Assembly: GCA_030142905.1 (NCBI GenBank) | Contig: JASJOG010000166.1 | Location: 682,001-746,000 of the forward strand | Source: Heliopora coerulea | Taxonomy: Eukaryota > Cnidaria > Anthozoa > Scleralcyonacea > Helioporidae | Length of the DNA: 64,000 nt | Direction of reading: 5' to 3' | Shown: piece after piece, positions 1 through 12,400 of the stretch | Position numbering within the stretch: position 1 is the stretch's first letter | Layout of the letters: the number at the start of each line of letters is the position of its first letter | Notes under the pieces: generated by a model | Seen by the model: only the letters and a program-made list of their open reading frames with translations | Database searches by the model: none | Told to the model about the DNA's origin: nothing | Position numbers and translations under genes: made by a program

Positions 1-2502
1 TGAAAATTTCTCAAACTCGTCAAAAACGTTTTATCTCGTTGAGATAAGACGATTAGTGAAACTAACAGTGAAACAGTAGTGGCTTCAGTTAGGTAGCTTT
101 GTCGAATGTTTACCAAATCTCGCAAATAGTTGTAAAATGGTCTTTTCGGTTCAGAGAAGAGAATAAAAGCGTTAGTTGATTGATTGGAGCAGTACTTCAG
201 AAAATATGACAATGTTTAGAATTTGAACAATTAAGCCTTATACGCCTAAAATCCGTTAGTATGGTTAGAATTGGTTGAAAACTAAATAGGTGTGTAAAAC
301 TTTCCCAAACCTTCTTACATTTTCTTTTCCACCGAAACATCATAAAACAAATGGAATTTCATCAAATTGACGAGTTGCTTTTAAAATTTCTCAAACTCGT
401 CAAAAACGCTTTATATCGTCGAGATAAGACGATTAGTGAAACGAACAGTGGAAAGGATGTGGCTTCAGTAAGTTGCCTTTGTCGAATGTTTGCCAAATCT
501 CTGCAATCGTTGTAAAATGGTCTTATCGGACCAGAGAATAGATTAAAAGCGTTAGTTGATTGACTGGAACAGAACTTCAGAAAATATGGCAATGTTTAGA
601 AATTGGTCAATTAAAACTTATACGCCTAAAACAACGTATAGGTATGGTTAAAATTGGTTGAAAATGTAATAGGAGTGCGAACGTTTGCCAAACTTTCTAA
701 TATGTTCTTTTCCACCCAAACATCATAAAACAAAAAAAATTTCGTCCATTCGAAAAGTAGTTGTTAAAATTTCTCAAACTCGTCAAAAACGCTTTTTCTC
801 GTCGAGATGTGACGATTAGTGAAACAAATAGTGAAACAGTTGCGGCTTCAGTTAGTAGGCTTTGTCGATTGTTTACCAAACCTCACTAATGGTTGTAGAA
901 TCACTTTTTCCGATTGGAGAATAGAATAAAAGCGTTAGTTGATTGATTGGGGAGCTACTTCTGAGAATATGGTAATGTTTAGAAATTGGTCAATTAAAAT
1001 TTATACGCCAAAAATTTTTTTTAAGAATGCGTAGAATTGGTTGAAAATAAATTGGGAGATCAAAACTTTCCCAAAGCTTCCAATATTTTTTTTTCCACAT
1101 AAACATCATAAAACAAATTGAATTTCGCCTAATTGTCCAGTTGCTTTTTAAATTCTCAAACTCGTCAAAAAAATTCTTTATCTCGTCGAGATAAGACGAT
1201 TAGCAAAACCAACAGTGGAAAGGATGTGGCTTCAGTTAGTTGCCTTTGTCGAATGTTTCCTATATCTCGCCGATGCTTATAAAATAGTCTTTTCGGGTCA
1301 GAGAAGAGAATAAAGGCGTTAGTTGATTGATTGGAGCAATACTTCAGAAAATATGGCAATGTTTACAATTTGAACAAATAAGCCTTATACGCCTAAAATC
1401 CGTTAGTATGGTTAGAATTGGTTAAAAACTAAATAGGTGTGTGAAACTTTCACAAACCTCCTCATATGTTGTTTTCCACCGAAACATCATAAAATAAATC
1501 GAATTTCGCTAATTCGACGAGTAGCTTTTAAAATTTCTCAAACTCGTCAAAAACGCTTTTTCTCGTCGAGATATGACGATTAGTGAAACGAATAGTGAAA
1601 CAGTTGCGGCTTCAGATAGTAGGCTTTGTCGATTGTTTACCAAACCTCACCAATGGTTGTAAAATCACCTTTTCCGATCGGAGAATAGAAGAAAAGCGTT
1701 AGTTGATTGATTGGGGAGCTACTTCTGAGAATATGGTAATGTTTAGAAATTGGTCAATTAAAATTTATACGCCAAAAATTTATAAGAATGCGTAGAATTG
1801 GTTGAAAATAAATTGGGAGATCAAAACTTTCCCAAAGCTTCCAATATCTTCTTTTCCACTTAAACATCATAAAACAAATTGAATTTCGCCTAATTGACGA
1901 GTTGCTTTTAAAATTTCTCAAACTCGTCAAAAACGCTTTATCTCGTCGAGATAAGACGATTAGTGAAACGAACAGTGGAAAGGATGTGGCTTCAGTAAGT
2001 TGCCTTTGTCGAATGTTTGCCAAATCTCTGCAATCGTTGTAAAATGGTCTTATCGGACCAGAGAATAGATTAAAAGTGTTAGTTGATTGACTGGAACAGA
2101 ACTTCAGAAAATATGGTAATGTTTAGAAATTGGTCAATTAAAACTTATACGCCTAAAACAACGTATAGGTATGGTTAAAATTGTATGAAAATGTAATAGG
2201 AGTGCGAACGTTTGCCAAACTTTCTAATATGTTCTTTTCCACCCAAACATCATAAAACAAAAAAAATTTCGTCCATTCGAAAAGTAGTTGTTAAAATTTC
2301 TCAAACTCGTCAAAAACGCTTTATCTCGTCGAGATAAGACGATTAGCAAAACCAACAGTGGAACGGATGTGGCTTCAGTTAGTTGCCTTTGTCGAATGTT
2401 TCCTATATCTCGCCGATGCTTATAAAATAGTCTTTTCGGGTCAGAGAAGAGAATAAAGGCGTTAGTTGATTGATTGGAGCAATACTTCAGAAAATATGGC
2501 AA
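1..2502 (+). repeat. Satellite array, subfamily 1, forward orientation
   Basis: Tandem monomers of about 383 bp, judged from the spacing of the recurring phrase gtggcttcagttag. Each monomer carries the same ordered landmarks: an inverted TATCTCG/CGAGATA palindrome, a block near gccaatggttgtaaaat, ttgattgattggagcagtac, a block near acgcctaaaa, ttctttt-ccac and catcataaaaca. Short open frames read across it (for example on the minus strand at 362-592 and 2,224-2,502) repeat from monomer to monomer and are not genes. Monomers differ by roughly 10-20 percent, so the array is not freshly amplified. Confidence 0.9.
2322..2338. repeat. Conserved palindrome inside satellite monomer (example copy)
   Basis: Eight-base arms TTATCTCG and CGAGATAA are separated by a single T. 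The same palindrome recurs once per monomer in both orientations and in both subfamilies (for example near 1,190, 9,445, 12,110, 27,695), while much of the surrounding monomer varies. That conservation suggests a binding site or a site used in the array's spread, but this is inference. Confidence 0.85.
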
Positions 2503-4319
2503 AAAACGTGCCTTTGATTGCCACTGACGTTTGGATGGAAGTGAACGACAATATTGCTAAATACCTTTCTATTACGGATAAAGGGAGATTTAAATGGCAT
2601 GGGTCTTTTGAAAATCTTCAGATTTTCATGAACGAATTGCTGGAAGTACGAACTGCTTGGTCAACACCTGGAGGTGATTGTAGATTACTTGAGATTGACA
2701 ACGTGGTTGTGAGATGGTATTCAAACAATAATTCCTTAACAATAAATGGATCTGAAAGTGAGGATCTTAAATCGCAACTGAGAACTATTGTTAATCTAAT
2801 GGAAGAGCGAAGACCTATTGGCGACGGCATGGTTGTTGACCATGTTATTGATGCAGAGATAAACGAGAAATGCGCCACAGAAAGCGTTGTAAGTATTGAC
2901 GATTGTGAAAATGATAACGCCAGCAGTACAATAATATCTGAGATGATTCATGAAAGCATGGTCAAACTGGAAGAAAGACTTGAACATAATTTTAAGCAAC
3001 TAGTGAACAATATCCGCCAGACATTGGTTAGTGATGTTGTCAGCGAAGTATCAAATAAAGTAGCACAATTAAATGACCATGGAGAATTTCTTAGGTGTGA
3101 GAATTCTAACCTAAAGGAAATCGTTACAGAGCTGAAGGAGCGGGTAAATCATTACAAGTTGATAACATCAGACTTGAATTCGAAAAATAAAGATTTAGAG
3201 GATGAGAAAAAGAGTTTGATAACTGTTATTAAGATTCTCCAACACGATCAAGAGCAGGAAAATAAACACAATCCATGGAATGTTCCAAACAAAAGGAAAA
3301 CAACCAGAGACAAATTAGATCGTAGCAACAATGGTGAAGCCATCATCACAAACAATCGATTTGACAGCTTGCTTAATGCAAATGATATGATATTAACTTC
3401 TGAATTGAATGTAAATCAGTGCAGGAAACAAATCGTGCAAGATTGCGGTACTCAACTGACCGTGGGTGAAAGTTCTCCTTTTGTTAAGCAGACACAAGAA
3501 GGAACCTTTGAAGAGCCCCATTATAATGATCGTGAATTAATTTATGAACATAATAATTATGTTTGTGAGGGAGAAACTAAAGACGAAGATCAAATTGATG
3601 GTATCCCAATTCAGTCTCTCCGGAAAGAAGGAAATTGCAGTACACATGATGTCGCGAACGCTAACGCAACGAATTCGCCCAAACATGATTTAAATGGTAA
3701 TAAACGGGCTAAATCAACTAAACGAAAGGCCATAATTATCATTGGAGACTCAATTATAAAGCACATTGAACCAAAAAAATTATCTCGTAGAACAGTACAT
3801 AAATTCACGTATCCCGGGAAAACATGTGATGAAGTTAATGTGGCAATTGACGATATTCAGGAAACACTTGACCCTTCGCATGTTATTATTCACTGTGGAA
3901 CAAACAACTTAGTTACTGATTCTGCTGAAGTATGTGCTACTAAAATCGAAAATCTGGCTTTGAAGGTAAAAAGTAAATTTCCTAATTCAAAAATCGGAAT
4001 CTCAGGACTAACTTACAGAGATGACGTCCCTTGCAACCAAGTGTGTGTGGAAGTTAATAAAAAACTTAAGAAGTTTACTGTGGATCACGATTTTTCCTAT
4101 ATAGATAATTCCATTATTGACAAGACCTGCTTAAATAGAAGCAAGCTTCATTTAAATGACAAAGGATCTGCTTTATTGGCTGTTCATTTTATTAAATTTT
4201 TAAAACCGATTTCTAATGACAGTCAACGACTTAAGAATTGCGATCCGGGTTTTCAAATGGGTTTATTCAAACAGCTGGGAGAAATGCTATTGAAAATCGG
4301 GAATCAGAAACTTATATAA
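2496..4319 (+). CDS. LINE ORF1 protein with coiled coil and SGNH esterase domain
   Basis: An uninterrupted frame of about 608 codons from the ATG at 2,496. The N-terminal ~110 residues form a compact domain (WSTPGGDCRLLE) of a kind seen in invertebrate LINE ORF1s. A charged coiled coil follows at roughly residues 150-270, then a disordered linker. The C-terminal SGNH/GDSL-type esterase shows block I IIIIGDSIIKHIEP, block III HCGTNN and a terminal LHLNDKG. ORF1 proteins bind element RNA; the esterase's role in retrotransposition is not settled. The start codon is partly host satellite (atATGGCAa), so the native N-terminus may be missing. The frame overlaps the upstream end of the ORF2 frame. 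Confidence 0.85.
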   Translation: MAKNVPLIATDVWMEVNDNIAKYLSITDKGRFKWHGSFENLQIFMNELLEVRTAWSTPGGDCRLLEIDNVVVRWYSNNNSLTINGSESEDLKSQLRTIVNLMEERRPIGDGMVVDHVIDAEINEKCATESVVSIDDCENDNASSTIISEMIHESMVKLEERLEHNFKQLVNNIRQTLVSDVVSEVSNKVAQLNDHGEFLRCENSNLKEIVTELKERVNHYKLITSDLNSKNKDLEDEKKSLITVIKILQHDQEQENKHNPWNVPNKRKTTRDKLDRSNNGEAIITNNRFDSLLNANDMILTSELNVNQCRKQIVQDCGTQLTVGESSPFVKQTQEGTFEEPHYNDRELIYEHNNYVCEGETKDEDQIDGIPIQSLRKEGNCSTHDVANANATNSPKHDLNGNKRAKSTKRKAIIIIGDSIIKHIEPKKLSRRTVHKFTYPGKTCDEVNVAIDDIQETLDPSHVIIHCGTNNLVTDSAEVCATKIENLALKVKSKFPNSKIGISGLTYRDDVPCNQVCVEVNKKLKKFTVDHDFSYIDNSIIDKTCLNRSKLHLNDKGSALLAVHFIKFLKPISNDSQRLKNCDPGFQMGLFKQLGEMLLKIGNQKLI

Positions 4320-7300
4320 CCAAGCGGGAAATGCAAAAAAGGTGCAGTCAACATGGTTCTACTGAAGGTAATGAAAAATTTTTATTGCATAACATTGCTA
4401 ATATCAAAGGCTTTAACCTTGCTTGTATCAATATAAATAGTTTATATAGACATATTGATGAGATTCGTTCTATTTTGATGGATACGTCTTTGGAAGTGCT
4501 AGCCATTAATGAATCTAAACTTGACGATACTATTTCTGATGGGGAAATATACATCCCCGGATATGTCATAGTACGGAAAGATCGAAATAGATATGGTGGT
4601 GGGGTAGCTTTATATATTAAGGAAAGCCTGTCTCACTCAGTTAGAGCGGATCTTGTGCCTGATCGATTGGAAATGCTCTGTGTAGAAATTAATCTCCTTT
4701 ACAGAAGCTCGTTTTTAGTCAGTACGTGGTATCGACCGCCAAGTGCGGGCATAGATTTATTTGATGACTATATTAGATTTGTTGAAAAATGCGACTATAC
4801 TAATAAACAATTAATTGTTTTGGGGGATATGAATTGTGACTATTCCAAAAATCCATCTGAGCCCCATACTCGAAAATTGCAATTTTTATCGTCTACATAC
4901 CAATTAAAACAACTGATTTCGGAGCCGACACGTGTGACAAGCACGTCAGCTACTTTAATAGATCTGATATTTACAAATGAGACAAAAAATATAGCAACAT
5001 CAGGAGTGATTCATAATGGCATGTCAGACCATAGTTTAATTTATGTTGTTTGTAAGTGTATTCCACCTAAGCGTAGACCGATTACAAAAGAAGTACGAAA
5101 CTTAAAACACTTTGTGAAGGAAAACTTTATTTATGACATACTTAATACACCTTGGCATGAAATAGAATCTATCAACGATCCCAATTTAGCTTGGAAAGTT
5201 TGGGAATCCAATTTTAATGTTATATTAGATAAACACGCTCCTATAAGACCTAAGCGTATAAGGCAATTTTCTATTCCATAGCTTACCCCGAACATTAAAC
5301 AGAAAATGCGAAATCGTGATTATCATAAAAAACAGTTTGTTAGGCACGGCTCCAAACATCATTGGAGACTTTATCAAGCCGAAAGGAACAGAATAAATAT
5401 TGAAATGCGGAAAAGTAAATTGCGCTATTATCGTCAAAAAATTGGAGAATGTAATAAAATCGATCCGAAAACAACTTGGAAATTAATTAATTCCCTTACT
5501 GGTCGGGCGAGTAAATCAAGCGGCCGTGTAAATGAAATCGAGATTGATGATAAAATTATTTCTGATGATGAGAATATTTCAGAATCTTTTAATGATTTCT
5601 TCATTAATATTGGACCCAAACTAGCTTCTGAATTAACAAAACAGTCAACTAATAAGGTTGACACTTATTTGAAAAGTCATGTTGATTCTAACATCCCATC
5701 ATTCCGCTTTATGTATATTCCGGTTGAAAATGTTTTGAGAACCTTAAGACATTTGAAAATTTCCAAAAGCACGGGTCTTGATAAAATTCCAGCAAAGATG
5801 CTGCGAATCGCTTCAGATATTATCGCACCTTCCCTGACTTTCATATTTAACTTATCACTTTCAACTGGGGTGTTTGTGGATGATTGGAAAAATGCGAGAG
5901 TAACCCCGATATACAAGGAAGGCAACAGACGAATTATGGGTAACTATAGACCTATATCAATTTTACCAATTATAAGTAAGGTATTCGAAAAAGAAATTTT
6001 CCAACAACTTTACAAACATTTTAATGATAATTGCCTTATATCTAAATTCCAATCCGGTTTTCGGCCAGGACATTCCACACTTACCGCTTTAATTCAAATG
6101 TGCGATGCCTGGTTTGAAAATATGGATAATGGCAAACTAACAGGGGTTGTTTTCCTTGACATTCGTAAAGAGTTTGATTCCGTTGACCATGATATTCTAC
6201 TTGAGAAATTGGCATTTTATGGAGTTTCTCACACGGAACTTGAGTGGTTCCATTCATACTTAACAAATCGATATCAACAATGCCTCATAAATGACTTTCT
6301 TTCTGGAAAAGGTAAAATAATATGTGGTATTCCGCAAGGGTCAATACTTGGTCCTTTGTTGTTCTTAATCTATATCAACGATTTACCTAATTGTCTTAAT
6401 TTAACAACACCCTGTTTATATGCTGATGATACACAAATATTTGCTTCCTCGTGTGATCCTGTTGAATTAGCCTATAACTTGAACTCAGATTTAGAGAATA
6501 TAATGGATTGGTTAACTTTAAATAAACTCCAATCTCATTCCTCAAAAACCAAGTTCATGGTTATAGGATCTAAACCTAATTTGACATCCAAAGTCGCAGA
6601 TTTACATTCCACAATAACCATGAATAATAATTCAATATCGCCTGTTACCTCCCACAAATGTTTGGGAGTCGATCTTGATGAGACATTGACCTTTGATATT
6701 TATATTGAAAAACTATGCTTAAAGATTTGTTCTGGCATAGGTGCTTTGAGGAGAATTAAACCATTCGTTCCCTCATGCTTTCTTGTCAAACTGTACAAAT
6801 CTTTAATTCAGCCATATTTCGATTATTGTTCTCCCTTGTGGGATACATGTAATAAGAAATTAAAAGACAAATTGCAAACGCTTCAAAACCGTGCTGCCAG
6901 AGTCATTACAGGAGCAGGACATGAAATTAGATCGAATGAGCTTCTGGAAAGTTTACAGTGGGACTCTCTTCATGTAAGGCGTGCTAAATTGAAGAGTGTC
7001 CTGCTGTATAAGGTTCTCAACCAAAACACGGCACAGTGCTTAACAGAAAGCCTTGTTAGACTTAGAGATCTGAATATGACTTACGTAATCTTGAAACTGA
7101 TCTAGCACTTCCAAAGCCGAAAACTAATTTTCTTAAGCGAAGCTTTAGATATAGTGGCTAAATGTTATGGATTAATCTTCCACTAGAGGCTAAAAAAGCG
7201 ACTTCGCTTCGTCAATTCAAAAGCAGCATTGCTGACCTGTCTTTCAAATGAACCATATTGACTTGAATATAGTGAATATACAATTTGGAATTATTTTTAA

Positions 7301-7502
7301 TCTAATTTTTATCTAATTTTATGTAATGTAGTAGTATCTAATTCTATGTAATGTAATTAAAAGTATGTAGTAGGAGTAGTAGTGGTTAGTATAATTTTAT
7401 TTGTATTTATAAGGTATCACGCCCCTCCTGTAAATCAGCTTAGTTCAAAAAAGTTGTGAGAGGCTAGCGTGTATAAATAAAAGAGATGTCTGTCTGTCTG
7501 TC
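2503..7502 (+). mobile_element. CR1/L2-like LINE retrotransposon, near full length
   Basis: A 5.0 kb non-LTR element sits inside a satellite monomer. Satellite sequence stops after atatggcaa at about 2,502 and resumes with tttacaatttgaac at about 7,503. The order is ORF1 (coiled coil plus SGNH esterase), ORF2 (endonuclease, reverse transcriptase), a 250-bp 3' region and a (TCTG)n tail. Esterase-bearing ORF1 is known from CR1-like LINEs. The 5' end has no recognisable UTR, so the element is probably slightly 5'-truncated. No clear target-site duplication was found. Confidence 0.85.
4331..7251 (+). pseudogene. LINE ORF2: APE-type endonuclease and reverse transcriptase, broken
   Basis: ORF2 nicks target DNA and reverse-transcribes the element RNA there. 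Endonuclease motifs are NESKLDD, GGGVALYI, GDMNCDY and SDHSLIYV (about 4,510-5,050). Reverse-transcriptase motifs are YRPISILP, FRPGHSTLTA, GIPQGSILGPLLF and the catalytic LYADDTQIF near 6,415. A position that is usually alanine in DLKKAFD reads DIRKEFD. One in-frame TAG at 5,279-5,281 splits endonuclease from reverse transcriptase. A frameshift near 7,070 and a TAA near 7,159 damage the C-terminus; similarity ends at the TGA at 7,249. The few lesions suggest a fairly recent insertion. Confidence 0.88.
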
Positions 7503-7504
7503 TG
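7487..7504 (+). repeat. (TCTG)n 3' tail of the LINE
   Basis: About four TCTG units follow AATAAAAGAGATG and abut resumed satellite sequence. Short repeats instead of poly(A) are usual 3' ends for CR1/L2-type LINEs. Confidence 0.8.
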
Positions 7505-9434
7505 TTTACAATTTGAACAATTAAGCCTTATACGCCTAAAATCCGTTAGTATGGTTAGAATTGGCTGAAAACTTAATAGGTGCGTGAAACTTTCACAAAC
7601 CTTCTCATATGTTCTTTTCCACCGAAACATCATAAAATAAATCGAATTTCGCTAATTCGACGAGTAGCTTTTAAAATTTTTCAAACTCGTTAAAAACGCT
7701 TTATCTCGTCGAGATAAAATGATTAGTGAAACGAACAGTGGAAACGTTGAGGCTTAAGTCGAATGTTTGTAAAACCTCGCCAATGGTTGTGATATGGTCT
7801 TTTGTGGTCAGAGAAGAGAATGAAAGCGTTAGTTGATTGATTGGAGCAGTACTTCAGAAAATATGGCAATGTTTAGAATTTGATCAATGAAGTCTTATAC
7901 TCCTAAAAGCCATAACGTAATACGTGTGTGAAACTTTCCCAAACATTCTAATATGTTCTTTCCCACCCAAACATCATAAAAAAAATCGAATTTCGCCTTT
8001 TAAACGATTAGGTGTTAAAATTTCTCAAACTCGTCAAAAACGCTTTATGTCATCGAGATACGACGATTAGTGAAACGAACAGTGGAAAGGATGTGGCTTC
8101 AGTAAGCAGCCTTTGTCGAATGTTTCCCAAACCTCACCAATGGTTGTAAAATCACCTTTTCCGATCGGAGAATAGAATAAAAGCGTTAGTTGATTGATTG
8201 GAGAGGTACTTCTGAGAATATGGTAATGTTAAGAAATTGGTCAATTCAAATTTATGCGCCTAAAACCTAAAAGAATGGTTAGAATTGGTTGAAAATCAAA
8301 TAGGAGATAGAAACTGTCCCAAGGTTTCTAATATCTTCTTTCCCACTTAAACATCATAAAACAAATTGAATTTCGCCTAATTGACGAGTTGCTTTTAAAA
8401 TTTCTCAAACTCGTCAAAATCGCTTTATCTCGTTGAGATAAGACGATTAGTAAAACAAACAGTGAAACAGTACTGGCTTCAGTTAGGTAGCTTTGTCGAA
8501 TATTTACCAAATCTCGCGAATGGTTGTAAAATGGTCTTTTCGGTTCAGAGAAGAGAATAAAAGCGTTAGTTGATTGATTGGAGCAGTACTTCAGAAAATA
8601 TGGCAATGTTTAGAATTTGAACAATTAAGCCATATACGCCTATAATCCGTTAGTATGGTTAGAATTGGTTGAAAACTAAATAGGTGTGTAAAACTTTCCC
8701 AAACCTTTTCATATGTTCTTTTCCGTCGAAACATAATAAAACAAATCGAATTTCGCTAATTCGACGAGTAGCTTTTAAAATTTCTCAAACTCGTCAAAAA
8801 CGCTTTATCTCGTCGAGATAAGACGAATAGTTAAAAGAATAGTTTGATTAGAATTGGTTGAAAACCAAACAAGTGTGCGAAACTTTCCAAAAGCTTCTAA
8901 TTTGTTCTTTTCCACCCAAACATCATAAAACAAATAATATTTCGTCGATTCGACAAGTACCAGTAAAAATTTCTCCAACTCGTCGAAAACGCTTTATCTC
9001 GTCGAGATAAGACGATTAGTAAAACGAATAGTGAAACAGTTGCGGCTTCCATTAGTAGGCTTTGTCGAATATTTACCAAACCTCGCCAATGGTTGTAGTA
9101 TTATCTTTTCCGTTCAGAGAATAGAATAAAAGCGTTAGTTGATTGATTGGAGCCTTACTTATGAGAATATGGGAATGTTTAGAAATTGGTCAATTAAACC
9201 TTATACGCCTAAAACCTATAAGAATGGTTAGAATTGGTTGAAAATCAAATAGGAGTGCTAAACTTTCCCAAATTTTCTGATATCTTCTTTTCCACTTAAA
9301 CATCATAAAACAAATTGAATTTCGCCAAATCAAAGAGTTGCTTTTAAAATTTCTCAAATTCGTCAAAAACGCTTTATCTCGTCGAGATAAGACGATCAGT
9401 GAAACGAACAGTGAAACAGTACTGACTTGAGTTA
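7505..9434 (+). repeat. Satellite array, subfamily 1, forward orientation (continued)
   Basis: About five monomers continue the array after the LINE. The first resumes at the point where the LINE split it (tttacaatttgaacaattaagcc). One shortened monomer near 8,820-8,870 jumps from the palindrome straight to the ttagaattggttg block. Nothing in it looks coding. Confidence 0.88.
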
Positions 9435-12400
9435 ACTAATCGTCTTATCTCGACGAGATAAAGTGTTTTTGACGAGTTGGAGAAATTTTAACAGCTAATC
9501 GTCCAATAGGCGAATTTCCGTTTGTTTTATGATGTTTGGGTGGAAAAGAACATATTACAAGCTTTTAAAGTTTAAGCTGGGAAAGTTTCACATACCTATT
9601 AGATTTTCAACCATGCTCTAACTTATGGATTTTAGGCGTATAAGGTTCAATTGACCAATTTCTAAACATTGCCATATTTTCTGAAGTACTGCTCCAATCA
9701 ATAAACTAACGCTTTTATTCTCTTCTCTGACCCGAAAAGACCATATTACAACCATTGGCGAGGTTTTGCAAACATTCGACTCAAGCCTCAACGTTTCCAC
9801 TGTTCGTTTCACTAATCATGTTATCTCAACGAGATAAAGCGTTTTTGACGAGTTTGAAAAATTTTAAAAGCTACTCGTCGAATCGATCAAATTATATTCT
9901 TTTAATGATGTTTGAGTGGAAAAGAACATTTTAGAAGTTTTGGGAAAGTTTCGCACTCCTATTTAATTTTTAACCAATTCTAAGCATTCTAATAGGTTTT
10001 AGGCGAGAAAGGTTTAATTAACCAATTTCTAAACATTGCCATATTTTCTGAAGTACTGCTACAATCAATCAACTAATGCTTTTATTCTCTTCTCTGACTC
10101 GAAAAGACCATTCACAACCATTGGCGAGGTTTAGCAAACATTCGACAGAGCTACCTAACTGAAGCCAGTACCGTTTCACTGTTCGTTTCACTAATCGTCT
10201 TATCTCGACGAGATAAATCGTTTTTGACGAGTTGGAGAAATTTTAAAAGCAACTCCTCAATTTGGCGATATTCAATTTGTTTTATGATGTTTAAGTAGAA
10301 AAGAAGATATTAGAAACTTTGGGAAAGTTTCGATCTCCTATTTGATTTTCAACCAATTCTAACCATTCTTATAGGTTTTAGGCGTATAAGGTTTAATTGA
10401 CCAATTTCTAAACATTCCCATATTCTCAGAAGTACCTCTCCAATCAATCAACTAACGCTTTTATTCTATTCTCCGATCGGAAAAGGTGATTTTACAACCA
10501 TTGGTGATGTTTGGTAAACATTCGACAAAGCCTACTAACTGAAGCCGCAACTGTTTCATTATTCATTTCACTAATCGTCATATCTCAGCGAGATAAAGCG
10601 TGTTAGACGAGTTTGAGAAATTTTCACAGCTACTCGTCGAATCGACGAAATTCGATTTCTTTTATGATGTTTCGGTGGAAAACAACATATGAGAAGGTTT
10701 GGGAAAGTTTCCCACACCTATTTAGTTTTCAATCAATTCTAACCATACAAACGGATTTTAGGCGTATGAGCCTTAATTGTTCAAATTCTAAACATTGCAA
10801 TATTTTCTCAAGTACTGCTTCAATCAATCAACTAACGCTTTTATTCTCTTCTCTGACCCGAAAAGACCGTTTTACAAGCATTGGCGAGATATAGGAAACA
10901 TTCGACAAACGCAACTAACTGAAGCTACATCCTTATCACTGTTGGTTTTGCTAATCGTCTTATCTCGAGGAGATAAAACGTTTTTGACGAGTTTGAGAAA
11001 TTTTAGAAGCACCTCGTCAATTTGGCGAAATTAAAATTGTTTTATGATGTTTGGCTGGAAAAGGAGATGTTAGAAGCTTTGGGAAAGTTTCGCTCACCTA
11101 TTTGGTTTTAAACCAATTCTAACCATTCTGTTCGTTTGAGTAGTCGTCATATCTCGATGTGATAATGCGTTTTTGACGAGTTTGAGTAATTTTAAAAGCT
11201 ACTCATCAAATTAAAGAAATTAGATTTGTTTTATGATTTTTCGTTGGAAAAGAAAATATTAGAAGGTTTGGGAAAGTTTCACACACCTATTATGTTTTCA
11301 ACCAATTCTAACCATACTATTCTTTTAACTAATCGTCTTATGTTAATCGTCTTACGTAATATCTCGACGAGATAAAGAGTTTTTGACGAGTTCGAGAAAT
11401 TTTAACAGCTAATCGTCCAATAGGCGAAATTCTATTTGTTTTATGATGTTTGCGTGGAAAAGACCATATTAGAAGCTTTGGGAAAGTTTCACACACCTAT
11501 TAGGTTTTCAACCAGCTCTAACCATACTTATGGCTTTTAGGCATATAAGACTTAATTGATCAAATTCTAAACATTGCCATACTTTCTGAAGTACTGCTCC
11601 AATCAATCAACTAACGCTTTTATTCTCCTCTCTGACCCGAAAAGATCATATCACAACCATTGGTGAGGTTTTGCAAACATTCCACTCAAGCCCCCAACAT
11701 TTCCAGTGTTCGTTTCACTAATCATGTTATCTCAACGAGATAAAGCGTTTTTGACGAGTTTGAAAAATTCTAAAAGCTACTCGTCGAATCGACGAAATTA
11801 TATTTGTTTAATGATGTTTGTGTGGAAAAGAACATTTTAGAAGCTTTGGGAAAGTTTCGCACTCCTATTTGATTTTCAAACAATTCAAACCATATTTATA
11901 GGTTTTAGGCGTATAAGGTTTAATTGACCAATTTCTAAACATTGCCATATTTTGTGAAGTACTGCTCCAGTCAATCAACTAATGCTTTTAATCTATTCTC
12001 TGGTGCGAAAAGACCATTTTACAACCATTGGTGGGATTTGGTAAAAATTTGACAAAGGCAACTAACTGAAGCGACATCCTTCCCACTGTTCGTTTCACTA
12101 ATCCTCTTACCTCGACGAGATAAAGCGTTTTTGACGAGTTTGTGAAATTTTAAACGCTACTCTTCGAATTGGCGAAATTCGATCTCTTTTATGATGTTTC
12201 GGTGGAAAAGAACATATCAGAAGCTTTTGGAAAGTTTCGTACTCCTATTTGATTTTCAACCAATTCTAACTATTCTTATAGGTTTTAGGCGTATAAGGTT
12301 TAATTGACCAATTTCCAAACATTGCCATATTTTCTGAAGTAGTGCTCCGATCAATTAGCTAATGCTTTTATTCTATTCTCTGGTCCGAAAAGATCATTTT

